DNA from: Thuidium tamariscinum
Taxonomy: Eukaryota; Streptophyta; Bryopsida; Hypnales; Thuidiaceae
DNA: 64,000 nt
Assembly: GCA_947034885.2 (NCBI GenBank)
Contig: OX344754.2
Coordinates: 25,231,369 to 25,295,368, forward strand
Direction: 5' to 3'
Shown here piece by piece: positions 1 through 9,049 of the stretch (position 1 is the first letter of the stretch; each line of letters opens with the position of its first letter). A model generated the notes under the pieces. That model made no database searches. It was given only the letters and a program-made list of their open reading frames with translations, and had not been told where the DNA came from. Position numbers and translations under genes: made by a program.

Positions 1-244
1 TCTGATCCCACATTGTACAAGTGCCCTTACAATCTTCAATCTTCGATTGATTATCATCTGAATTTGGAAACATCAGCGCCACGCCAGGGTGCAGAACCTC
101 CTTAACATCAACCTTGAACCACGTCTCTGGAATTTCAGAGAAATGGAACTTGTGTTTGCCTGGGATATCGATAATCTTGCCCACAGCCACTTTCTGCCTA
201 GTCGCCCGCGGGTTGATGAGATAAACTTCGTTTCCGATCCGATA
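1..244 (-). CDS. DUF8039-like exon of a CACTA TnpA-like gene (partial)
   Basis: The minus strand reads as one open exon that runs off the window edge. A splice acceptor (TTTGTAG, AG at 246-245) precedes it. The translation has the pattern G-x-E-V-Y-L-I-N-P, VAVGKI, IPETWFKV, VxEVLHPG and a closing T-x-W-D, which resembles the DUF8039-type domain found near the C-terminus of plant En/Spm TnpA-like proteins. The preceding exon on the same strand is probably 960-1530/5523-6715, whose donor at 959-958 would splice to this acceptor. Assignment to DUF8039 is from pattern memory and is tentative; that it is an exon of the same gene is inference. Confidence 0.45.
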
Positions 245-903
245 CTACAAAGATGCCGATAACTCATTAGCGAGGAACAAAGCAAAATTCAGTCAAACAT
301 TCTACTGAATGGTAACTTCACAACTACTTCCCTATGACTTCCATGTAACTTTCACGTAACTCTCATCTGACTTGTGAATGACTGAAACACATTTAGTGAC
401 TGAGATTTCACTTCATTGGGAGGCAAGCATTTTACTATTGAACATATTGTGCACAAAATACCAAGTACGACCTTTCGCTCAATCTGCATTGGGAAAAACA
501 AGGCCCCATGCAACTTCTGAAGCCTCGAAATAAGTATAACGTCGTGAATTCATTAGTAACCCACCTTTATAAGCACGGGAGCTGAATTACACCAAATTGT
601 AGGAAAATGAAGAGGGCCACTCAACTGTAACTTTTAGACGACTACGCCGTGACTTCTACGTCACTCACTGATGGTGTGACAAACCCCTAATTGACTGTAG
701 AGTGACTAAAACTACACTACACAATGACTTTGTGAAATAGAAAAAGCATTCTGGGCTTTAGGGAATAATAAGCGCACCTGCTTCGTGGATGCTGCGGTCC
801 CTTTTTTTTCTGTCCCTCCAACTGCCCTGGGCTTGGCCTCCCGTTTCTGCCCCTTGCCCTACACAAAATGCACATCAACAGAATATCAGATACGAAGATC
901 AAT
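245..903 (-). other. Probable intron with TGACT-rich repeats
   Basis: No convincing coding sequence on either strand. The stretches around 290-420 and 625-735 are dense in degenerate words such as atgactt, gtgacta, gtaactt and their spacing variants. The same words recur in introns and spacers throughout 1-18340. Read with its neighbours this is the intron between the phosphatase-like exon and the DUF8039-like exon. Confidence 0.4.
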
Positions 904-964
904 GGAAGGTGAGGGGACGCATGCATGCGTGCAACCCAATGGAGGGTGTGTCCCCTCACCTTCC
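904..964. repeat. 15-16 bp perfect inverted repeat at a splice donor
   Basis: GGAAGGTGAGGGGAC at 904-918 is exactly complemented by GTCCCCTCACCTTCC at 950-964, with a 31-bp loop that itself contains the palindrome GCATGCATGC. On the minus strand the 950-964 arm contains the predicted donor AAG|GTGAGG of the phosphatase-like exon, so a transcript hairpin would bury it. Confidence 0.75.
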
Positions 965-1530
965 ACAATGTCCAAGAACTCATATGTATGTCCTCTTCGT
1001 CGTCTTTCCAGCATTTGGGACATGGATTCGTTGACAATTTGTGGATATTTGGAGCGGAAAGCTGCAACATCCCCGCATTGGTCAAAAGCCTCCAGTAACG
1101 GCCACAAGTACCGTTTCAAATATTCTTTGTCATCTGCCAAGTTGCACATCCACTTCACGTAGAAAGGGGTACTGATGATGACATTAGCATCTGGATTGCA
1201 CTCCACCCTACTTGCCTTACTATCTACAATTATTGTATTGGCTGCATTGAAATTGGGCCAAGTTGCATACACTGCCTCTAATTGTTTTCCCCACTTACTT
1301 GAGGTACCTTTTTCAGCATGGCTACTTTCACCATGTTCACTTGACCACGAAAATAGAGGGGCTGCTATGACACCCTTTAACCCCTTCAACATTGTAGGCA
1401 GCACGTCATCCATGTGTTCCCTACTGCCACTACCCCAGAATGCGACAATGAAACTTTGAAAGCAGCGAGTAAGGAACGATTTCAGCCAAGGACGGAAAAC
1501 TACTCTCCTGGAGGTAGTTCCTGTACTACT

Positions 1531-4500
1531 TGTCGTAGCACAAGGAAGCACAAATCCGTCTGTAGGTGTTAATTTGGCGTTAACACCGTTCAAATGACTC
1601 GTGTATCGTTCCCACAGGATTTTACGTAGATTCCTCAAGATATCCGGAATAACAGGATGCGGAAAACAACCCCAAGACAATAGTAACCGGATTCCTAATC
1701 GGAAACTTCCTCACAACATCCGCATTCCTTTAGATTGCCTTTCTCACCATTCATACATACTTTACCACTCTCAAAACAACCTCCAAACAAGGGGGAGTGC
1801 CCAAACTCTGTACCTTCCCCTATCCGGACTCACAGTATCCGACTGGGCGGATTAGGAACCGAAAGGAGTGCCCAAACTCTGTACCTCTTCCGGATCCGGT
1901 TTCCGGATCCAATCACTCAAGTAACAAATGAAGTTTAGCCTTTGTATTAGAGGGGTCCGTGGTTGGCATTTAGGAAGGATGCGTTGAATCCTACCCTCCT
2001 CAGGATTATAGTGAATGGAGTTCCACTAAAAGAAGAAAATAACAAAAGACATAAAAGAAATAGGCTGCAAGTTCCTCCTCACAACTAATCCGGATTGCAA
2101 TCCCAACTAGCAGGTCACTCAGGAAACCCCTACAAACCCCACATTACTACAATGACAGACTCACCCAAACTCAGTTCCTAAGGCTTAATCTAGGAGCCAG
2201 ATAACTAGGGGATCCTAACTGTCTGCACATCCCTCACTTCCGGTTATAGTAGGACCTCAACAACACGTCAATTGGCATGCGCCCACTCTCCTAGCAGAAC
2301 ACACCCAATCTAAGAGCGGCTTTCCCACACAGAAGCCTCCAAGTGACTGCAGCAGCTAGACTTCAATCCTAATACACCAGTAGCCTCAACCAAATCACTT
2401 CAATTTCCCGGAACCGGATTCAGACAAAGTCTGGGGGAGACACCTCATCCAAACACCTACAAACCCAGCTACCTCGCACTATCCAATGGTTCTAGCATTG
2501 CACGGCATACCAATCCAGAGTCGAGACTTATTCAGACCAACTCTTAGAAAGTAGAAATCTGGAAATCAGATTGCAAATGAAAGGAAAAACAGAAGTAGGA
2601 ACACCCGGGGCAACCAACTAACAGCCACCCCTAAATACCAACCCAAGGGAACCCTAAAAGCCCCAAGGGAACAAAATCAGAGGACAAGAGAATGCCAGGT
2701 GGCATTCCTTATCCACAAAAGTCACTTTCCTATCCACCCAACTGGACCCGAAAAAAGTGGATCTCAGATCCGAAAAATCCGGATCTGACTGACCAGGTGC
2801 ATTCTAAGTCAAAAGCACCTTGCTAACTGCTTCCTACCTACTGGAAAGGTAACTTTCCACCTTTTCCACTAAGTCTGCTCCTCAAAATTCTCTACCTACT
2901 CTACTTTCTATTCCTAACTACTTCTTCATCCGCTTTTTGGGGGAATCCGCATGCTTGGCGGCTCCCTTGCGTGCTGGCTGTTTCCTACTGGTGGAAACCT
3001 TTGCCGACGCAGCTGCTTTGCCCTTGGAAGGCGTGGCAGCAATCTTACCCTTCCCCGCAGATTTCGGAGGCGTGATTTTCGCCGGGTCTGACGGTTCCGG
3101 TTCCGGTTCCGATCCTGATCCTGATTCCGAATCTGACTCCTCTTCTTCGTGCTCGCTCTGCTCTGGGGACTCATCTTGGTCTGACTTCAGCTCAATGGGA
3201 CTCTCCCTCGCCCGCTTCGCTGTAGCCTTCCTCTTCATTGTGCTAGGAACCTTGGGAGATTTCTCGGATACCTTGCTCGGAGGCGTCTCTTGATCCTGGT
3301 CTTCCGCTTGGACTTGCTTTCGGATTTGGGATCCGGGTGTTGCCCCTTCTCCCACATCAAGATCAAGTCGGGAAGCTGCCTTGGGCGCCTGTGGAGTCTT
3401 CTCTTCCACTGAACCCTTGCCCTTGGATTTCCCAGAATCAAGTGGAGAACCCACTTTGAATTCAGGAACCGGGATTACACTTTCCTTACCCTGGCTGGAC
3501 TCCTTCCCCGTTTCCGGATCCGGATACAGCCCAGCCCCTTGCAAAGCCTCCCTGATCTCAAACAGAGTTCTCTCCATCCTCTCACCAAACTCCACTAACA
3601 CCTTCACCATCTTAGAAGCCACTGCCGGCCCTGCCTTATGCACTTCCTCATCAAATAATTTTGCCTTGTTAAGTACATCGCCCGGAATCTTAATAGAATC
3701 CCGGATCCGCTTGAGGATTGCTTGGGACTCACCCGACAGCCTCCTAGACTCTTCTGACTTCTTCTCCAACTGACATTGGAGCTCCCTAACCTGAGTGGAC
3801 AATTCCGCAATCCGGCTTTCCCACTTCCCAATATCCTGATTTTTGAGAAGTTCCTCTATTCTCTCACACAAAACAGAGGGACTGATGTTTCCCAGCAGTC
3901 TACATGCCTTCCGGACTTCCTCTCTTTCCCCACTCTGATCCTTTCGGATCCTCTCCAAATCCGCAATAACAATTCCTAACGGATCCTCCTTCCTATCACT
4001 CGGCCAGACCGGATCCTCTTTCACTTCCTCAACCTCTGGCTCCTTTCCCTTCCTTGAAATAGGAACCTTCTCTTGCTTTCTCTCCTTCTCTGAAGATCCT
4101 GGTCCTTTTGAACCTTCCTTTCCCTCTCTCTCTTCCTCACTTTCCGATTCCGGGGGAGGACTGATGTCAAACTTCAGCATCACTGAAGCGGACTTGTACA
4201 TAGTGGCCTCTCTGTCCCTTAGCAAATCAAGAGAGTGATATAGATGGAAGAGAAAAGGACTGAGGATAGTGGGTTTAGACTTTCCGGCCAAGGTTACTAA
4301 CTTTCCTACATGATCCCGGATTACCATTCCCCAACTAACCTTTCGGTCCCCAGATAATGCCCCAAAGATCGTGTTGGCTATCGTGGTTGTAATCCGGGTT
4401 GGCCTTTCCGGATACAGAATCGGAGTTAGGAATTCAAGCACTCTCCTATCCCTCTTGCTTGCACATTCCGCGACTGTATACCCGTCCTTAGGATGCGGTG

Positions 4501-5522
4501 GTTTGGAGAACTTACCCTTCAAGAACTTGTCCGTCCTTGAGGCTCCTCCTTCTCCCTCCTTAGGAAACCCATACGCCTTCCTCCACAGCTCTGCTGTCCA
4601 CCGGTTAGGAAGCGCCCTAACAGTCCGGTTCCACTCACTGGACTGATCCTCCATCACCTCCCGGACCATGTCTTCGTCTTTGAGGTTCCATGGGCGCTGC
4701 AGCAACCCTAGGCAGCCAATCTGGGTCAGGTCCTCCTCCAAATAAGCGCGCTCCTTGGCATCCTTGGGCACTCCCGGAGTTACGGACTTTAGGTTCACGA
4801 AAACCGGATCCTCTGCTTCCTTGGACTTCCCCATCTCTCACTCAGATAGGCGCTCAAGGTTCCAAGACGGATTATCTCACCACAAAACCCTCAAAACGCA
4901 ACCAGCGCTCAAAGAACCACGAGGTGCTCACTCAAAACCCTCTTACTTCAAGTCGGCCATGCGCCCTTCCGCGATACAGGAACCGGAAACTCTGTAGCCC
5001 TAAAAGACTCAAACTCCCGCACTTGCAACACAAAAGAGCTCTCAAAAACACACTCAAGAAACACCAAACTGAATCGTCACCAAATGAGAGTGACGACCCC
5101 TCCATCAGCCATGACCCCTGGAATCCCAGAACTAGCCGTTTAACTGACAGTTCCGTGATTTCCGGATGTCCCACCGTTAGGGTTTCATCTAATTTCTCCC
5201 GGCGGCGCCGTCTTTGCCGGTTAGGGTTCCGTTGGCTCCTGGACAACTGGTGGTGGCTTTAGGATGACACCTGGACCCTTCCACGATCCTAGGGCTGAAC
5301 CCCAGATCCTCAATCCGGTTCCGGATTTTCCGGTTAGGTAAGGGTTTCTACTTCCCTTTCTTAACCTAATTATCCCAATTGGATGTCTCCAACTTCCACC
5401 TCTTCCTAATCTTACTAACTTTCCCTATTCTTGACCAAAGAATCGAAAAATTTCTCTAAGATTAGCTTCCTTATTCCTAATTCTATACTAAATATTAAAA
5501 ACCTGCATTCTAGGTTCCCACA
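1531..5522 (-). mobile_element. LTR-like element copy 1 (3992 bp, TSD CTACT)
   Basis: Ends are TG..CA (TGTCGTAGCACAAGG at the left, CTAGGTTCCCACA at the right) and both flanks carry CTACT (1526-1530 and 5523-5527). Element orientation, from its ORF, is minus. No copy of either end is visible inside the element, so no internal pair of LTRs was found; it behaves like a very long solo LTR or an LTR-less relative. It encodes one protein (2918-4834). Copy 2 (12309-14463) has the same ends at high identity; copies 3 and 4 belong to a related subfamily. Confidence 0.8.
2918..4834 (-). CDS. LTR-like element protein, 638 aa, intact
   Basis: This is the only large ORF of copy 1. The N-terminal half (about 1-230) is globular, with conserved stretches shared with the proteins of copies 3 and 4: GCLGL, a W-rich region, KFSKPPHPKDGY, RPTRITTTIANTIFGAL, GDRKVSWG and LFHLYHSL. 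The middle has a coiled coil (around 290-430, heptad-like E/L/R runs, LFDEEVHKAG). The C-terminal 200 residues are highly charged, with acidic Asp/Glu/Ser runs followed by a Lys/Arg-rich tail ending KKRMKK that could bind nucleic acid or act as a nuclear signal. No reverse transcriptase, protease, integrase or zinc knuckle is visible. A gag- or Athila-ORF1-like protein is possible, but that is only inference. Confidence 0.75.
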   Translation of the reverse strand: MGKSKEAEDPVFVNLKSVTPGVPKDAKERAYLEEDLTQIGCLGLLQRPWNLKDEDMVREVMEDQSSEWNRTVRALPNRWTAELWRKAYGFPKEGEGGASRTDKFLKGKFSKPPHPKDGYTVAECASKRDRRVLEFLTPILYPERPTRITTTIANTIFGALSGDRKVSWGMVIRDHVGKLVTLAGKSKPTILSPFLFHLYHSLDLLRDREATMYKSASVMLKFDISPPPESESEEEREGKEGSKGPGSSEKERKQEKVPISRKGKEPEVEEVKEDPVWPSDRKEDPLGIVIADLERIRKDQSGEREEVRKACRLLGNISPSVLCERIEELLKNQDIGKWESRIAELSTQVRELQCQLEKKSEESRRLSGESQAILKRIRDSIKIPGDVLNKAKLFDEEVHKAGPAVASKMVKVLVEFGERMERTLFEIREALQGAGLYPDPETGKESSQGKESVIPVPEFKVGSPLDSGKSKGKGSVEEKTPQAPKAASRLDLDVGEGATPGSQIRKQVQAEDQDQETPPSKVSEKSPKVPSTMKRKATAKRARESPIELKSDQDESPEQSEHEEEESDSESGSGSEPEPEPSDPAKITPPKSAGKGKIAATPSKGKAAASAKVSTSRKQPARKGAAKHADSPKKRMKK

Positions 5523-6715
5523 CTACTACGGATTCGTGGGTTTGGATTTCCCTCACAAAGCATACTGCAATCTAGCAAGGTCCCATGTACATTGAAAATC
5601 ACTAATTTGGTAGGACCCCATTCACGCAATCCAGTTAAGTGGTCGGGAACACCAGAAGGTCTCACCTCACTGGACGTCTGTTGGCAAACGCCGTGTAGGG
5701 AAAGTACCTTCTGTGGTGACTTAAGAGGTTTCTTGGTCTTCTTCGTTGAGGGCTCCGATGCAACTGCTGTCGTCTCCTTTGACTTACACGCCTCAGGCAC
5801 TAGATTAGGTGCCGACTCTTCCAATGTGGGCTCCGGAAGTCTCACGGCCTGCCCCTCTCCAGGCTCCCCAAGGCTACCTTGAACATCACTGTTTCCCGCT
5901 GAAGGACCCCCGCTGTTGGGCATGAAGTGGCCGTCATCAAAATCCACTCCGTCTTCATCTCGCGCGTCCTCGTGTACAGAAACCACGTCTTCCTCACCTG
6001 CAGTGGTCCGCTCTTCCACAAAGAGCTGCTCGGGCGTCTTCGGTGTCTTCGTTTCTTCTGTAGCCGGTACAGTAGCGCCTACGATTGGCGCCACCTTATT
6101 CACTGCCACCTCCGCAGTGGACTCTTTCGGAACCACTGGAACGGATTCCTTGGCACCGCACGGGTTGGATTCCCTCGACGTCTCCCTCGACACCCTTGGG
6201 AGCGGATCTCTTGCAATGTCGGCGTCGGCTTTCGAGAGAATGAGCGCAGGTACTTCTACGTCACTCACAATGGGCGCTATAGTGGGGCCGACAAGCGTGA
6301 GAGGGGTCAATTCTGAATCGGATTCAGATAACGTGATGGATCGGGACTTCACTAAGAACTGGGCATCACGCTTCTTCACTGCCCCAACACCCACATTCTT
6401 CTTTGCTTTTGCATTTGGGGCAACGGTCCCTTCCTTGGCCTTCAGTTTAGTCTTCGGCTTCGGCATGATCCCGATTGCGTCAACTTTGGGCAAGTCCCCT
6501 GACTGCCGATTCTCCAGCGCTGACTGGCCTATAGAAGGGCTGCCTTCCTCGCGCTGCTTTGACGTGCCCACATAAGAAGTAAACATTGAGCGCAAATCCT
6601 CTATTGCTGCCGCGGTGACTTTGGAATTTGCTACAAACTCGCCAAGGCGCACATCTACGTCCTGCTTCCATGATTCCATAACTGCCCATTGGGAAGCGTC
6701 AACCGCCTCCACCAT

Positions 6716-7429
6716 CTATTCACATATACACATAGAAAACAAAGACCACAGTCATGGGGTTCGGTATTACAGGCGCCATAAATTTTGAAATACAAAATCG
6801 TAGATAAATTGGGCTTCTTCCCACCTTGCCACAGTGAAACTACCGTGTCCAGTAGAAAACACTTGGTGGACACAATGTGACTGAAAAATGACTTAAATTA
6901 CACTACATCATGACTTCATCTCCACTTAATTATGACTTTATTTTCACTAAAGAATGACTTCAACGTGACCAAAATATGACTGATCTTTAACTTTATCGTG
7001 ACTACAATCTCTTAAAACAATACTAAAACTGGACTCTACGATGACTACAAAGTGACTTTATGGAACTGAAGTTCCACTACGTAGGATTCTTCGCCAAGCC
7101 TCACCTCGTATACATTACCACTGCTATAATTTCTAAAAGCACTACCATTGTGCCAACAGCCCTTCATGTGGCCCACGGAAGTCATGTTGTAAGCTCCCCC
7201 TCAAGAACAAGAACAGACTTCCTCACCCTATAGAGTGCAGAGAGCCAGAGACTACCAACCATACTGCCATATTGGTAAGCAGAAGTAAAAACACTCACAA
7301 CATGTCCTCACTGACAGACAAACACTGAAGGCACTGTAACATTTCTCATTCACCACAAAACTAAGAAGGTTTAGCAAGTGGAAATTCACTAAGGCAAATG
7401 GAAAAAAAGTTGGCTTCACATTTACATTG
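6716..7429. other. Intron/spacer with TGACT-rich repeats
   Basis: No coding signal. The part from about 6870 to 7075 is the densest run of the TGACT-type motif in the window: about a dozen TGACT words, mostly followed by A/T-rich spacers. It is interpreted as intron sequence of the TnpA-like gene. Confidence 0.4.
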
Positions 7430-7503
7430 CTTGTGAATTCAGAGCCTCCGCTTCCACGCCTAGCCTTTGCGAGTTCTGTAATTCCAGCACTTGTTTCCCC
7501 TCC
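7430..7503 (-). CDS. Possible small exon of the TnpA-like gene
   Basis: A good acceptor (CTGTCCAG, AG at 505-504 of 7500s) lies 155 bp downstream of the Transposase_24-like exon's donor. The open reading that follows is short (about 25 codons) and its 3' limit is unclear; a GTAAAT donor near 7430 is one candidate. It has no recognisable domain and is included only because a splice junction is needed here to reach the next exon at 6715. Confidence 0.3.
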
Positions 7504-7657
7504 CTGGACAGGTCAGAAAAGAAATTGAAAACAATAGTTCATATGTGTGATATGACCCCACTACAAAACATTTGGCATGCTGTTGGATAACGGAATGGAA
7601 AACAGGCTCTAGGGGAAACAGCTCATTGTACATCAGTTGTGGAAAACAAAGACTTAC

Positions 7658-8541
7658 CGCCACAGATTCCCTTCCGGCCTTCCCTTTCCTCCCTACTAGC
7701 GTGTAATTCTTCACGCTCTTCCGTGCCTTAGCCATTTTCTGCGCCTTCAACTTCTGAGCATCAGTATTCCAGTAGTCTTTGAGGCGATCCCACTCTACTC
7801 CGTCAATGTGAATGGGAGCTTTGTCAATGCCTTTCTGAAGGCATTTTAAGTAATGGGATTTCAAACGAGATCTCTCAGCCTTCATATACCTCATCACAGA
7901 GGTTCGAAAACCTAACATGCTCAACGGATTCCCAAGGTACTCAAACTCATTATCCAGGGCTGCTCTAAGTTTCTTCAATGTATGTGGCTGGTGCTTCTTC
8001 CAAGACACCACACTCATGTCAAGGCATTTGGGAACCAAATCTCGGAGTGCTTCATCCCAAGCATTTTTTCCTTCACAGCCACCGTCCACCTCCCCGCCCT
8101 CCAGTACAAAGACACGATTTGGCTTCGTTCCAGATGAAGCACGTTGACGACTCCCAAAGTCATACTCGTTTTTCCTCTTTCGCCGGGAGAAGCGATCTTC
8201 ACTGTCTTGCGATCCAATACCTGCACAATGTAAGACTTGCCCTGGAGCTTGACTAGGCCACGCCCCTGCCAAGGGTGCTGGAGGGTTCACGGTCCAAGGA
8301 ACTACTGCCTGCTGAGATTGACTAGAGACATAATGCCCCGGGATCCAATGCAATGCGGGTTGCCCATATGCGCCATCAGTTTGGGGAGGAGGCGGGAGGG
8401 GAGGCGCTTTCTGTGCAGCCTTCGTTGGCGATGCCTCCACAACGATTGTCTTCTTCCGCTTGGTCCTGCGGTCTACAAGAGGCTCTTCCTTCTCTAGCGA
8501 CACATCCTCGTCTGATGAATCAAACACAGCATGCTCAAAGT
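7658..8541 (-). CDS. Transposase_24 (Ptta/En/Spm TnpA-like) exon
   Basis: The exon is bounded by acceptor TGTGTAG (AG at 8543-8542) and donor GCG|GTAAGT (7657-7656). The first 170 residues are Pro/Ser-rich and acidic with a basic RRTKRKK stretch, a likely nuclear signal. The second half carries the hallmark of plant Transposase_24: LKKLRAALDNEFEYLG, then IDGVEWDRLKDYW followed by a Lys/Arg run (QKMAKARKSVKN) and a GRKGKAGRE end. In En/Spm elements TnpA-type proteins bind subterminal repeats and work with the TNP2 transposase, which is encoded divergently at about 15100-19020. The frame is intact. Confidence 0.65.
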
Positions 8542-8712
8542 CTACACATGCAGCATTGCATGTATGCGAACATTTAGCTCATGGGATGCTGCTCTAGTAC
8601 TCGTGTATGTTTAATTTGCCAAAGACATTGTATACAAGTGAAAAACAAAGGCAGTGGAACAACAAATTACTCTAAACCCTAATCCCAAAATAAAAAGCGT
8701 GGTGCCAAGTAC

Positions 8713-9049
8713 CTGCGGCAGGTGGCTCTGAGCTGCATTGCCGCGCAAGATGGTTACAAGCAATTAGCAGATTCATCATACCTGTGGCGATGGCCTCGTC
8801 ATCGGACTTCGTTGCCTCCGACGAAGAATCATGCGCACTGCTCATGGTGTGGTCCTCTCCTCGTTTGTCTCCGGCCTGCTCTCCTTCGCGCGCCTGCCTC
8901 GCGATCTGTCCTTGAAGGCCTCGCCGCCTGGAGCTCCTCTGCACAGGTCCCGAGTCCTTCTTCGCACGATCGGAAGTCCGAGGGGGGTTTTCTTCCGCTA
9001 GTTTCTTGTCCCTACGCCGCCACACTCCCACTAAACAACGGATCTGCAC
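8713..9049 (-). CDS. First exon of the TnpA-like gene (start uncertain)
   Basis: The minus frame ends at a clean donor (GCAG|GTACTT, GT at 8712-8711) and joins the next exon at 8541. It is rich in Arg/Lys/Glu/Ser with an acidic Ser stretch. Two Met codons are possible, at 9049 and one inside near 8845 (MSSAHDSS); which is used cannot be decided from sequence. No domain is recognised. Confidence 0.4.

Larger units (their letters stand above)
960..6715 (-). pseudogene. FCP1/HAD-phosphatase-like exon, split by an LTR-like insertion
   Basis: The coding exon runs 6715-5523, is interrupted by the element 1531-5522, and resumes at 1530-960. Removing the element and one copy of the 5-bp duplication CTACT keeps the frame (RSS-TGTTSRR). 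The first 350 residues are acidic, Ser/Thr/Lys-rich and of low complexity. The rest matches the FCP1-homology (NLI-interacting factor) fold: a strand reading KLVIFNVHGTLLD, then VVFRPWLKSFL, then FIVAFWGSGSRE, LFSW and NTIIVDSKASRV. In active family members the first motif is DxDxT; here the two aspartates read N and H, so catalysis is probably lost. It starts after an acceptor (GTGAATAG|ATG, AG at 717-716 of 6700s) and ends at donor AAG|GTGAGG (960). It is flanked on the same strand by TnpA-like exons, suggesting a phosphatase domain captured by a CACTA gene. A separate host gene is the alternative. Confidence 0.6.
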
